Source of the DNA: Micromonospora zingiberis
Lineage (GTDB): Bacteria > Actinomycetota > Actinomycetes > Mycobacteriales > Micromonosporaceae
Reading direction: 5' to 3'
NCBI RefSeq assembly: GCF_004331455.1
Contig: NZ_SJJR01000031.1
Coordinates: 1-47,766 of the forward strand
Length of the DNA: 47,766 nucleotides
Shown here piece by piece: positions 1 through 8,997 of the stretch (positions within the stretch are counted from its first letter, which is position 1; the number at the start of each line of letters is the position of its first letter). The notes beneath the pieces are model-generated. The model was not told the DNA's origin. It worked only from the letters and a program-made list of their open reading frames with translations, and did no database searches. The position numbers and the translations under genes were made by a program.

Positions 1-126
1 GGGTGCGCGGGTGCGCGGGTGCGCGGGTGCGCGGGTGCGCGGGTGCGCGGGTGCGCGGGTGCGCGGGTGCGCGGGTGCGCGGGTGCGCGGGTGCGCGGGT
101 GCGCGGGTGCGCGGGTGCGCGGGTGC
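1..126. repeat. 8-bp tandem array (GGGTGCGC)n at the left end
   Basis: About 15-16 uninterrupted copies of GGGTGCGC run from the first base to about 126, then break down into GGGGGAGGTGG. The unit is not a multiple of three, so reading frames through it give a repeated VRGCAGAR-type peptide that is not a believable protein. Because the array is cut by the window edge, the true copy number is unknown. Confidence 0.95.
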
Positions 127-164
127 GGGGGAGGTGGTGGGGCCCAGGGTCTTCGGTGCGGGGG

Positions 165-483
165 CTAGGTTCTGTCTCGCGGATCTTGGTACGGAACGGC
201 CCTCATGGGGGCCGTTCCGTACCAAGATCCGCGGCTGGGATCGGGTGAAGCGGACCGGGTCGCACGGCGGTGTCGATCGGGTGGCCGACCAGCGATGGTG
301 GACCGCGCCGTGGACGAGCAACGCAGCCAGGTCGAACGCGGCCTCAACGGCGCAGGCACTGGCGCGACCAGGCGGCCAGGTACGACATGCTCGGTGCGCA
401 CTTCCCCGCCTTGCTCGACGCGTCGAACGTCGATCGGCCTACCCGCAGCCCTCGACCCGCAAGATCCGCGAGACGGAACCTAG
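165..483 (+). mobile_element. Decayed IS5-like element with CTAG ends (left copy)
   Basis: The stretch is bounded by imperfect inverted ends, CTAGGTTCTGTCTCGCGG at 165-182 and its counterpart reading GAGACGGAACCTAG up to 483. Inside are a large palindrome (179-232) and, from about 286, a broken reading frame: RSQVERGLN in one frame continues as WRDQAARYDMLG in the next. Together these resemble the C-terminal VERxFNxxKxWRxxAxRYD signature of IS5/IS4-type DDE transposases, with a frameshift. A related copy in opposite orientation lies at 47128-47390. The family assignment rests on this short motif only. Confidence 0.6.
179..232. repeat. Long palindrome, GGATCTTGG family, copy 1
   Basis: Two perfectly complementary 23-nt arms (179-201 and 210-232) start with GCGGATCTTGGTACGG and are separated by an 8-nt centre that can itself partly pair. 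The same arm sequence recurs at 11199-11248, 34054-34105 and 47337-47390. There is no T-tract, so a classical intrinsic terminator is not indicated, but the position beyond the 3' end of the minus-strand gene at 480-1382 fits an end-of-transcript role. Confidence 0.9.
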
Positions 484-1382
484 TGGGGTGGGGCGGGAGG
501 GCGTAGGGGGTGGTGGGGGGCGGGGAGGTCGGCGAGGGTTTGCGGGCGGGGTACGGGGGCGATGGCCGCGCGGGCGGCGGGCAGGGCGCTGCCTACCGCG
601 ACGAGCTGGCGCTCGGCGAACGGGTTCGGGGACGGGGTGCCCAGTCCGCTGAGAGAGCTGATCCCGAGGCGGCCGGCGAGGATCGGCACCTGGTCCGGTT
701 CGACCACGAAGACCACCTCACGGGGGCGGACCGGGCGCAGCAGGAGCAACCCGGCGACGATCACCAGCAGCATGCCGGTGGCCAGCGAGCCCCAGGTGGC
801 CGGGACGAGCCAGCCGGGCCGCAGCTCGGCGCGCAGTTCCAGAGCCAGGTCGGCGCCGCCGTCGGGGTGCATCAGCACCAGACTGAGTTTCTGACCGGCC
901 AACTCGTCGGAGGTCCACTCCAGTACGCCGCTACCGGCCCGGGTCCAGAAGGTCTGTGCGCCGGGGCCGGCCGGGACGGTCGTCGCCACGCCGTCGACCG
1001 GGGTGACCTGCGTCAAGCGGACCGGTAGCGGGCCACGGGCCAACGCCATTCGCTCGACCACGGCGTACGGGGCGCCCGCCAGCCAGTACCGCACCTCCTC
1101 GGTCGGGGCCAGCCCGACGAAGGCCGGACCGTCGGGGGTGTGGGCGTCCAGTCGCAGCCGGGCCTCGCCGACGCGGGCGAGCGGCACCTCCTGGCGTACC
1201 AGCGCGTCGAGGTCGCTCACCACCACCGCGTGTCCGGGGGTCTGCACGGTCTCGAACCGCGCGGTGTACCCACCGCCGGGGTCGGCGTGTTCGGTCAGTA
1301 GGCCGAGCACGGCGGCGCCGATCAGCGCGGTGATGCCGACGGCCAGCAACAGCATTCCGGCCAGCGTCCACACGAAACGCAT
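480..1382 (-). CDS. Two-pass membrane protein of unknown function
   Basis: This 300-residue protein is not one I recognise. It has an N-terminal membrane segment (about 5-29), an extracytoplasmic region of about 160 residues without cysteines, a second membrane segment (about 191-215) and a proline-rich cytoplasmic tail ending in PPAPPH. The topology and the valine-rich middle part recall actinobacterial DUF3068/PorA-like membrane proteins, but no diagnostic motif was seen. The start ATG (MRFVWTLAG) follows a GAGAGGGA-type purine stretch. The stop codon TAG lies inside the CTAG end of the neighbouring decayed insertion element, so the natural C-terminus may have been altered. It is transcribed alone, away from ycnI. 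Confidence 0.7.
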   Translation of the reverse strand: MRFVWTLAGMLLLAVGITALIGAAVLGLLTEHADPGGGYTARFETVQTPGHAVVVSDLDALVRQEVPLARVGEARLRLDAHTPDGPAFVGLAPTEEVRYWLAGAPYAVVERMALARGPLPVRLTQVTPVDGVATTVPAGPGAQTFWTRAGSGVLEWTSDELAGQKLSLVLMHPDGGADLALELRAELRPGWLVPATWGSLATGMLLVIVAGLLLLRPVRPREVVFVVEPDQVPILAGRLGISSLSGLGTPSPNPFAERQLVAVGSALPAARAAIAPVPRPQTLADLPAPHHPLRPPAPPH

Positions 1383-1551
1383 CCGCCCTGTCCCTCTCCG
1401 TAGCCAGATACCCGGACGACCTTACCTAGGACGAACGGCTGATCAGTGGATATCGGCAGGGACGCGGAGAAGACTGTCGGGAACCACGGCGGGCTGCCAC
1501 CGGTTGACCGTCACGGTGCACGGCAGGCTCCGGACAGTCGACCTGAGACGA

Positions 1552-1582
1552 CGAGACCCGCCGGGGCGTCCGGCGGGTCTCG
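1552..1582 (-). terminator. Strong hairpin downstream of ycnI
   Basis: Perfect 13-bp stem CGAGACCCGCCGG with a 5-nt loop, 18 nt past the stop of the ycnI-like gene. As usual in GC-rich actinobacteria there is no long T-run. It would end the copCD-ycnI transcript. Confidence 0.75.
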
Positions 1583-1600
1583 CGTCGACCGGTATCGGGG

Positions 1601-2380
1601 TCAGGGGGTCGCCGGGGTGGCCTCGCCGCGCTGACCCGGCTCACCGTCGGCCCGTCGGGTACGCGCGAACGCCAGGCCGCCCAGCACCAGCCCGGCCAGC
1701 CCGGCCACCAGCCCGGCGGTGCCCAGCCCGACCGCCAGCCCGCTGCCACCCTCGTCGCCGTCCTCGGCCGCCCCGCCGGCCGCAGCCGGGGATTCGGCGG
1801 GCGATCCGGCCGGCTCCGGCGTCGACGATGCCGCGGTGAGGGTGAGCACCGGCGCCGGGGCGGCGGGCTCCTCGCCACCCGGCTCCGGCGGGTCGATCCA
1901 CCGCACCACGCCACCGTCGGAGTAGGTCTGCAACGCCTTGAAGACCATCTGGTTCACCTCGGGCAGTGGGCCGAGGGAGATCGGGAACTCCTGGAAGGTG
2001 CCCGGGGCGATCGCCGCCGCGTCGCCACCGGCCGTCCAGGTGATCTTGGACACCACCTCGGAGATCTCGGCGCCGTGCACCTGCACCGGCGGGTCGACCC
2101 GGCGCTTCTCCACCGCCACCGTCCAGCCGGGCACCGGCATGGTCGACACCGAACCGACCGGGGCGTCCTCCGGCAGGAAGATCTCCAGCTTGGTGGTCGA
2201 GGCCTCGTCACTCTCGTTCGGCACCCGGAACGCGAAGCGGCCGTAGCCCCCCTGTTCCGCCTCGCTCGGGTTGATCGACACGTGCGCCGACGCGGGCGCC
2301 GCGAAACCGAACACGGCCGTGGCGACGGTGCCGAGCGTCAGGGCGACGACGGCGCCTACGGTACGCCGGTGACGGATCAT
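1601..2380 (-). CDS. YcnI-family (DUF1775) copper-binding exported protein
   Basis: The 259-residue protein has a signal peptide (1-32) ending in APASA, so the mature chain would begin HVSINPSE. An N-terminal histidine at this place is the copper ligand of the YcnI/DUF1775 family. The domain runs to about residue 170 and includes the PGWTV and RWIDPP stretches usual for the family. A serine/alanine/proline linker and a C-terminal membrane helix (about 214-236) with a basic tail follow, giving a membrane-anchored, outward-facing copper protein. It starts 13 bp after the copC-copD fusion gene with a GAGAGG ribosome site, so the two form one operon. Likely role: copper chaperoning or storage at the cell surface. 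Confidence 0.9.
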   Translation of the reverse strand: MIRHRRTVGAVVALTLGTVATAVFGFAAPASAHVSINPSEAEQGGYGRFAFRVPNESDEASTTKLEIFLPEDAPVGSVSTMPVPGWTVAVEKRRVDPPVQVHGAEISEVVSKITWTAGGDAAAIAPGTFQEFPISLGPLPEVNQMVFKALQTYSDGGVVRWIDPPEPGGEEPAAPAPVLTLTAASSTPEPAGSPAESPAAAGGAAEDGDEGGSGLAVGLGTAGLVAGLAGLVLGGLAFARTRRADGEPGQRGEATPATP

Positions 2381-2393
2381 CGATGGAACCTCT

Positions 2394-4058
2394 CTATCGG
2401 ATTGGCACGGTGGCGGTCACCGTGGCCTGGTCGATCTCGGTGGTCCGGGCGGTCACCCGCAGCTCCCACTCGCCCGCCGCCGGCAGGTTGATCTCGCCGG
2501 TGGCGTGGTTGTCGGTCAACGGCAGCAGCGGTACGTCGATCGCCTCGATCCCGGCCGACGGCAGCGCGACGGTGGCCTTCCACTCCACGACCGGCAGTGG
2601 CTGGTTCTCCAGCGTGTACGTGTAGAAGTGCACCGAGTTGTTGCCCCGCTGCGCCGGTGACATCTCGATCTGCATGGAGTAGAGCGAGCTCTGCACGGTG
2701 GTGGTGAAGTAGCCGCTCTGGGCACCCGCCACGTCGGCGCCGGCGGTGCGGGCCGGCGGGGTCTGCACCAGCACCGCCGTCACGGCGAGCACGACCGCGG
2801 TGACCCCCAACTCCACCCAGACCGCCCGGCGTACCGGTGCCGGCCGGCTGGCCGCGACCCGCTTGCGTACCAGCTGCCGCGAGTACGCGGCCACCCCGAT
2901 CACCAGCGCGAACAGCCCGACCTTGGCCAGCACGAGCCGGCCGTACGTGGTGCTCACCAGCGCCGTCGGGGTGGCCACCTCGATCAGCGCCTGGACGATG
3001 CCGGCGAGCAGCAGCGCGGACACCGCCAGGGCGGCCCACCGCGACCAGATCGGCAGGATCGCGCCAAGCTCCCGCTCGTCGGCCCGGGGCAGCAGGAACG
3101 CCGCGAGCATCACCAGGCCACCCAGCCAGACCGCCATGCTGCCCAGGTGCACCGCGTCGACGACAACCGAGACGGCCGGGGCGGGCGAGGCCGCCGGGTG
3201 CCCGGCCAGCGGCCAGGTGAGCAGCGCCGCCCCGCCGAGCACACCGAGGATCACCAGGTCGGTGCGGCCCGCCGTGCCGGCGAGCAACGGCCGGAGCAGG
3301 ACCGCGGCGGCGGCCAGCAGCCCCAGCCGGACCAGGTGGGCGGCGCCGAACGTGCTGCCGAGCACCAGGCTCAGGCCGGCACCGGTGATGTCGAACGGCC
3401 CACCGCCGTTGGTGTAGGGCACCTGCAACAGGGTCACCGTGACCGTGGCGAGCGCGACCAGCCCGAGCCCGATCCAGGCCAGCCGGGCCGGGCCGGTCCG
3501 GGGCAGCCGGCGCGGCCAGAGCAGGGCAAGCACCAGCGCCGGGCCGACCAGCAGCAGCAGTCCCGCGTAGCCGACGAACTTGCCGGCCTTGATCGCGTTG
3601 CTGACCACCGGGTCGGCCCGGCTGTCGTCGCCGGTGTCCACCGGTGGTTCGGAGGGGGCGCCGACGGAGTAGGTGAACGCCCCGGAGACCGGGTGGCTGT
3701 CGGCGGAGATCACCCGGTAGGTGACCAGGTAGGTGCCGTTACCCGCAGACGTGTCGACAGGGATGTTCACCACGCTGTCGGCGAAGGTGGGCTCGCCCCG
3801 GTCGGCCCGCGAACCGTCCGGCGCGATCACCCGGATCTTGTCCGGCACCTTGCGGACCGGTTCGGTGAAGGTGAGCACCACCTCGGTCGGGGCGTTCGGC
3901 ACCACGGACGAGGCAGCGGGGCTGCTGCTGGACAGCACGGCGTGCGCCGTCGCCGGGCTCGCCGGCGCGAGCAGCAGGGCGACGACGGTCACCAGCAGAC
4001 CGGCGGCGGCGGTCAGCCGGGCGAATCGGCGGCGAGGGGCGGCAGTCATGCTGGCCAT
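2394..4058 (-). CDS. CopC-CopD fusion copper transport protein
   Basis: A fused copper protein of about 554 residues. After a signal peptide ending PATA the mature chain starts HAVLSSSSP, the copper-binding histidine of CopC; the CopC domain covers about 39-134 with the conserved FTEPV and DSHPVSGAF stretches. An eight-or-so-helix CopD membrane domain follows (about 155-440, with HLGSMAVWLGG), then a C-terminal periplasmic beta domain (about 460-554) resembling FixH/YtkA. The frame is open back to 4139, but the upstream residues do not look like a leader; ATGs at 4058 and 4049 are the plausible starts. First gene of the copCD-ycnI operon, divergent from the ECF sigma gene. Expected function: copper import or handling across the membrane. 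Confidence 0.9.
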   Translation of the reverse strand: MASMTAAPRRRFARLTAAAGLLVTVVALLLAPASPATAHAVLSSSSPAASSVVPNAPTEVVLTFTEPVRKVPDKIRVIAPDGSRADRGEPTFADSVVNIPVDTSAGNGTYLVTYRVISADSHPVSGAFTYSVGAPSEPPVDTGDDSRADPVVSNAIKAGKFVGYAGLLLLVGPALVLALLWPRRLPRTGPARLAWIGLGLVALATVTVTLLQVPYTNGGGPFDITGAGLSLVLGSTFGAAHLVRLGLLAAAAVLLRPLLAGTAGRTDLVILGVLGGAALLTWPLAGHPAASPAPAVSVVVDAVHLGSMAVWLGGLVMLAAFLLPRADERELGAILPIWSRWAALAVSALLLAGIVQALIEVATPTALVSTTYGRLVLAKVGLFALVIGVAAYSRQLVRKRVAASRPAPVRRAVWVELGVTAVVLAVTAVLVQTPPARTAGADVAGAQSGYFTTTVQSSLYSMQIEMSPAQRGNNSVHFYTYTLENQPLPVVEWKATVALPSAGIEAIDVPLLPLTDNHATGEINLPAAGEWELRVTARTTEIDQATVTATVPIR

Positions 4059-4104
4059 GCTCGCCGATTCGGGGCCGGGAGTCATGCCCGGGTAGTCGGC
4101 CGGT

Positions 4105-4124
4105 GGCGGGAAAAAGTTCCCGCC
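4105..4124. promoter_or_regulatory. Inverted repeat between copCD and the ECF sigma gene
   Basis: Eight-base arms GGCGGGAA and TTCCCGCC flank a 4-nt centre in the divergent intergenic region. The minus-strand reading contains GGGAAC, similar to the GGAAC -35 element of ECF sigma promoters, upstream of the copCD start. It could be an operator, an ECF promoter element or both; only the symmetry is directly seen. Confidence 0.4.
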
Positions 4125-4193
4125 GTTCGTGCCGGGCACGGAAGGGCCGAAGGACCCTGCTGCTCAGCGCACCGCCGCGTAACCTGGGTTGTC

Positions 4194-4799
4194 GTGATCC
4201 CCGCCCCGCGCGACGCCGCCGCCACCGACTCCGAGGCGGCCGGTGACCGTACGCCGGAATCGGCGGTGATGCCCGATTCGGCCACCGCCGCCGCGCTGGC
4301 CGCCCGGGGTGGCGACCCGGTCGCCCAGGCCGACTTCGTCCGGGCCACCCAGTCCGAGGTGTGGCGGTTCGCGGCGGCCCTGGTCGATTCGGACAGCGCC
4401 GACGACCTGACCCAGGAGACGTACCTGCGGGCGTTTCGCGCGCTGCCGGCCTTCGAGGGGCGGTCGACCGCCCGTACCTGGCTGCTCGGCATCGCCCGGC
4501 GGACCTGCGCCGACCACCTGCGCACGGTGGTTCGGCGCCGCCGGCTGGCCCAGCGGCTCACCGCCGACGCGTACACGGATGTGCCGCACCCGGACCCGGC
4601 CGGGCAGTTCGGCGCGGCCGACCTGCTCCGCCGGCTACCGGCCGAGCGGCGTGGCGCGTTCGTGCTCACCCAACTGTTGGGCCTGTCGTACGCGGAGGCC
4701 GCCGCCGTGGAGGGGGTGCCGGTGGGCACGATCCGGTCCCGGGTGGCCCGGGCCCGCAGCGAACTGGTGGACGCCGTCGGCGAGGCGCTGGCCGGGTGA
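4194..4799 (+). CDS. ECF-family RNA polymerase sigma factor
   Basis: A 201-residue extracytoplasmic-function sigma factor. The sigma-2 region (about 40-100) contains DDLTQETYLRAF and the -10 recognition stretch through RTWLLGIARRTCADHLR; the sigma-4 helix-turn-helix (about 140-195) has LPAERRGAFVLTQLLGLSYAEAAAVEG and GTIRSRVARAR. The chosen GTG at 4194 has no clear ribosome site and may be a leaderless start; an ATG 25 codons later (4269) is possible. No anti-sigma factor is adjacent. The next gene overlaps by GTGA, so the sigma factor heads a four-gene operon with thiol-redox membrane proteins and faces copCD-ycnI, which makes those genes likely targets. Confidence 0.9.
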   Translation: MIPAPRDAAATDSEAAGDRTPESAVMPDSATAAALAARGGDPVAQADFVRATQSEVWRFAAALVDSDSADDLTQETYLRAFRALPAFEGRSTARTWLLGIARRTCADHLRTVVRRRRLAQRLTADAYTDVPHPDPAGQFGAADLLRRLPAERRGAFVLTQLLGLSYAEAAAVEGVPVGTIRSRVARARSELVDAVGEALAG

Positions 4800-5284
4800 A
4801 CTGGAAGCTGCTGCCCTGGTTCGGGCTGGCCGTCCGGCTCGGCCTGGCCGCCGTCTGGCTGTACGCGGGGGCGTCGAAGGTCGGCGACCTGGCCGCCTCC
4901 GGCCGGGCCGTGCACGCCTACCAGGTGCTGCCGTACGACGTGTCGGTGGTGGTCGGGGCGGTGCTGCCCTTCGTCGAGCTGGCGCTCGGCGTACTGCTGC
5001 TGCTCGGGCTGGCCACCCGGCTGGTCGCCGGGGTCTCCGGGGCGCTGCTGGTGGTCTTCATCGCGGGCATCGTCTCGGCCTGGTCGCGAGGGCTGGCGAT
5101 CGACTGCGGCTGCTTCGGCACCGGCGGCCAGTTGCCGGCCGGGCAGAGCCCCAGTTACTTCCCAGAGGTACTTCGGGACCTGGGCTTCCTGGCGTTGGCC
5201 GGGTTCCTGCTGATCTGGCCCCGCACGGCCGTCTCGGTGGACGGCGCGCTGACGGGCGAACCGGTGGAGGACGAGGATGAGTAG
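4796..5284 (+). CDS. MauE/DoxX-like redox-associated membrane protein
   Basis: A 162-residue four-helix membrane protein of the MauE/DoxX type. The motif DCGCFG (cysteines 104 and 106) is typical of MauE-like proteins that work with thioredoxin-fold partners in disulfide chemistry outside the membrane. Helices lie at about 8-24, 50-72, 76-97 and 128-146. The GTG start overlaps the sigma-factor stop (GTGA), and the next gene, a DsbA-like protein, overlaps its end by 8 bp; the three are therefore co-translated. Family members assist periplasmic cysteine oxidation or reduction during cofactor or metal-centre assembly; the substrate here is unknown. Confidence 0.85.
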   Translation: MNWKLLPWFGLAVRLGLAAVWLYAGASKVGDLAASGRAVHAYQVLPYDVSVVVGAVLPFVELALGVLLLLGLATRLVAGVSGALLVVFIAGIVSAWSRGLAIDCGCFGTGGQLPAGQSPSYFPEVLRDLGFLALAGFLLIWPRTAVSVDGALTGEPVEDEDE

Positions 5285-5993
5285 TCGCAAGGGGCGCAAG
5301 GACGCGGCCCGCGTGGTCCGGGAGCATCTGGCCCGGGAGCGGCGACGCAAGCGGACGCTGTGGATTTCGATCGGCGCGGTGGCGGTGCTGGTGGTCGCCG
5401 GCCTGATCGGCTGGAGCGCGCTGTCCAGCCAGGGTTCCCGGGAGTTCACCGCGCCGCCGGGCGCGACCGGGGACGGCACCGGCATCGTGGTCGGCAACGG
5501 GCCGGTGACGATCGACATCTACGAGGACTACCTCTGCCCGGCCTGCAAGCAGTTCGAGCAGACCAGTGGCGCCACGATCGACAAGCTGATCAATGACGGC
5601 AAGGTCCGGGTGGTGTACCACCCGGTGGCCTACCTGAACCGTTTCTCCAGCACCGAGTACTCGACCCGCGCGTCGGCCGCGTCCGGCTGCGCCGCCGAGG
5701 GTGGGGAGTTCCACGCGTTCGGCAAGGCGCTGTTCGACAAGCAGCCGCCGGAGAACAGTGCCGGGCTGAGCAACGACGAGCTGATCGACATCGGCGCCGA
5801 GGTCGGGTTGAACCGGGACAGTTTCGGCGCCTGCGTACGGGACGGGAAGTTCAAGCCGTGGACCGCGCACGTCAGCGAGGAGGCCACCCGCGCCAAGGTC
5901 ACCGGCACCCCGACCGTCCTGGTGAACGGTCAGCAGGTGCGGGAGTGGACGCCGGAGAACATCACCGCGGCGGTGGAGGCCGCCGGCCGGTGA
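5277..5993 (+). CDS. DsbA-like membrane-anchored thiol oxidoreductase
   Basis: A 238-residue protein with a very basic cytoplasmic N-terminus (1-27), one membrane anchor (about 28-48) and an extracytoplasmic thioredoxin/DsbA-like domain. The active site is CPAC (residues 87-90) in YEDYLCPACKQFEQ, and the cis-proline loop is visible as VTGTPTVLVNG near the end. It would catalyse thiol-disulfide exchange on exported proteins and is likely the soluble partner of the MauE-like protein just upstream. Its gene overlaps both neighbours (8 bp upstream, GTGA downstream). Specificity, for example for copper-protein cysteines, cannot be read from sequence. Confidence 0.88.
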   Translation: MSSRKGRKDAARVVREHLARERRRKRTLWISIGAVAVLVVAGLIGWSALSSQGSREFTAPPGATGDGTGIVVGNGPVTIDIYEDYLCPACKQFEQTSGATIDKLINDGKVRVVYHPVAYLNRFSSTEYSTRASAASGCAAEGGEFHAFGKALFDKQPPENSAGLSNDELIDIGAEVGLNRDSFGACVRDGKFKPWTAHVSEEATRAKVTGTPTVLVNGQQVREWTPENITAAVEAAGR

Positions 5994-7070
5994 GCGGAGT
6001 GCTGCTGACCCGGGTCGGGCTGCTGCTCGCCGGTACGGTGACCGCGCTGCTGGCCACCGCCGCCCCGGCGGTGGCGCACGGTGCCGACGCGCCGAACGGG
6101 ACCGACTACCGGGTCGAGGTCACCGCCGTGGCCCCGGACCGGCCGCAACTTCGGGTACGGGTGATCGAGGCGGGGGCCCGGCTGGAGCTGACCAACACCG
6201 GCGACGAGCCGGTCGAGGTGATCGGCTACTCCGGCGAGCCGTACCTGCGGGTCGGACCGGACGGGGTGTACGAGAACACCCGGTCCCCCGCGACGTACCT
6301 GAACCGCACCATCGTCGGGGACACCGTCCTGCCGGCGGAGGCGGATCCGGCGGCCGAGCCGCAGTGGCGACGGGTCGACGCCGGTTCGACCGCCCGTTGG
6401 CACGATCAGCGGGCGCTGTGGCGCGAGGCGGGGCCGCCCGCCCAGGTCCGCGCCGCCCCCGATCGGGAGCACCGGGTACGCGACTGGGTGGTGCCGCTGC
6501 GCGACGCGCACGGGCCGGTGGAGATCCGCGGCACCCTGGACTGGGTGCCGCCGCCGGACGCGTACCACTGGTGGGTGGTGGCCGTCCTCGGCGCGCTCGC
6601 GGTGGGTGCGCTCGGGCTGCTCCCGGCGGCCTCGGCCCCCGGCGGCCGGGCGTTGGTCGGGGTCGGCGCGCTGCTGGCGGCCGGCGGGGCGGCGGCGGTG
6701 CTGCTCGCCGTCGGTCGGGTGCTGGACGCCGGGGCGGCGGGGGTCGGTGCCGTGCTGGTCGGGTTGCTGACCGGGCCGCTGTGGACGCTGCTGGCCGGGC
6801 TCGGCGCGCTCGCCGCCGCCCGGTGGGCGTCGCGCCGTCGGCCCGGCGCCGATTTCGTGGTGGCGTTGGCCGGGGCGTGTCTGGCCCTGTTCGCCGGGGT
6901 GACCAACGCGGCCATCCTGGCTCGGGCCGTCGTACCGGTGCCGTGGCCACCGACGCTCGCCCGGCTGCTGGTGGCCCTGGTCATCGCCGTCGGGGCGGGC
7001 GCGCTCGCCGCCGCCGCCCTGCGGCTGCACGCCACCGGCCGCGCGGTCGCCGCCGCACCCGCCGGAGCGG

Positions 7071-7090
<20 letters not shown>
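5990..7090 (+). CDS. Exported membrane protein with predicted N-terminal His
   Basis: A 366-residue protein with no named family that I can assign with certainty. A signal peptide ends AAPAVA, leaving HGADAPNG as the mature N-terminus. An extracytoplasmic beta-rich domain follows (about 30-185) with YLRVGPDGVYENTRSPATYLN and RWHDQRALW, stretches I recall from uncharacterised actinobacterial proteins near copC/copD. The C-terminal half has about five membrane helices (190-350). Start GTG overlaps the DsbA-like gene stop. Its 3' end overlaps the convergent cbiO gene by 20 bp. Context suggests a copper-linked role; the exact function is unknown. Confidence 0.75.
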
Positions 7091-7831
<741 letters not shown>

Positions 7832-7835
<4 letters not shown>

Positions 7836-8608
7836 GTCAGCACGACGGCGGTGGCGGCGACGGTGCCGGCCAGCAGCGGTACGGTCGCCCCGATCAGCCA
7901 CTGCCCGGTGGTGGCCGCCCCCGCGCCCTGCCACACCGCCGGCATCCGGCCGGTGTAGCCGCGCGACAGCATCGCCAGGTAGACCCGCTCACCTCGTTCG
8001 AAGGCGCGCAGGAACAGCGTGCCGATGCCGGCGGCGAAGCCGCGCAGTTGCCAGAGGAAGCGCGGGTCGTCACCCCGGGAGATCCGGGCGACCCGCATTC
8101 GGCGGGCCTCGCCGACCAGCACGTCCAGGTAGCGCAGCATGAAGGTGGCGATCTGGGTGATGATCTGCGGGCAGCGCAGCCGGTCCAGCCCGACGATCAG
8201 GTCGCGGGTGGTGGTGGTCGCGGCCAGCAGCAGCGACGCCCAGACCCCGAGGGTGCCCTTGGCGAGGATGTTCCACGCGCCGTGGAGACCCTCGACGGAC
8301 AGGCTCATGCCGAGCGCCTCCACCCGCTCGCCCGCGCCGATGAACGGCAGTGCGAACGCGAACAGCACGAAGGGCAGTTCGATCGCCGACCGGGTCAGCA
8401 GCCAGGGCAGGCTCACCCGGGCCAGCGCCGCCACCACCGCCACCAGCAGGGCGTACGCGCCGATGGCCCAGAACGCCGCGCGCGGGGTGGCGACCACGGC
8501 GACGGTGAACGCCACCATCGCCGCGATCTTCACCTCCGGCGGCAGCCGGTGCACCGGTGAGTTGGCGTCCCGGTAGAGCACGTGCGCGTGCCCGGCGCCC
8601 ACCGGCAC
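7832..8608 (-). CDS. cbiQ: ECF transporter transmembrane protein CbiQ
   Basis: A 258-residue T-component. About five membrane helices surround the cytoplasmic coupling stretch with EARRMRVARISRG and the later ERGERVYLAMLSRGY, which match the two short Ala-Arg-Gly-like motifs that contact the ATPases. The GTG start shares one base with the stop of the PDGLE gene, so the operon is translationally coupled. Works with CbiM and CbiO in metal uptake. Confidence 0.92.
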
Positions 8609-8997
8609 TACCCCTGACTCGGCGTGGGTGTGCCCGGCCGGTCCACGTCGGGCGACCCGGCCGGTCCGGTGCCGCGCCGACGGACCAGCCAGAACGCGCC
8701 GCCGGCCACCGCGAAGGTGAGCAGTACGCCCAGCCCGCCGGACAGGCCGGTGGAGAGGAAGTCGTTGTCGAGGCCGGCGATGCCGTAGTCGGCCAGCGGT
8801 CCGCCGATCTCGTGTTCCTTCTCCTGCTGGGCCGGGCAGCTGCCGCCGGTGATCTCGCCGTCCGCGTCGACGGTGCAGCCCTCCCGCAGCGACGAGTCCA
8901 GCCCGTCCGGGTGCGGCGAGGCGAAGTTGCTCACCACGCCGGCCAGCAGCAGGGCCACCAGCAGCCCTCCGGCGAGGAAACCCCAGGAACGCTTCAC
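8608..8997 (-). CDS. PDGLE-domain (CbiN-like) transporter subunit
   Basis: A 129-residue protein with one helix near each end (about 5-24 and 84-106) and the SPHPDGLDSS motif that defines the PDGLE domain, found in the CbiN position of actinobacterial cobalt/nickel transporters. The loop between the helices carries two cysteines (CTVDADGEITGGSC). The GTG start overlaps the cbiM stop. It is thought to stabilise or activate the CbiM substrate-binding unit. Confidence 0.88.
   Translation of the reverse strand: MKRSWGFLAGGLLVALLLAGVVSNFASPHPDGLDSSLREGCTVDADGEITGGSCPAQQEKEHEIGGPLADYGIAGLDNDFLSTGLSGGLGVLLTFAVAGGAFWLVRRRGTGPAGSPDVDRPGTPTPSQG

Noticed and set aside
1..126. CRISPR-like array
   Set aside because: Units are short and contiguous without unique spacers; no cas genes are in the window. 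The same holds for 47586-47766.
3..652. Open frames through the left array encoding repeated VRGCAGAR peptides
   Set aside because: They result from an 8-bp repeat without stops; there is no ribosome site, and the frames run on antisense to a better-supported gene.
3147..4193. Long upstream extension of the ECF sigma frame
   Set aside because: It runs antisense through the copC-copD gene and is Arg/Gly/Gln-rich, as GC-rich shadow frames are; sigma homology starts only after 4194.
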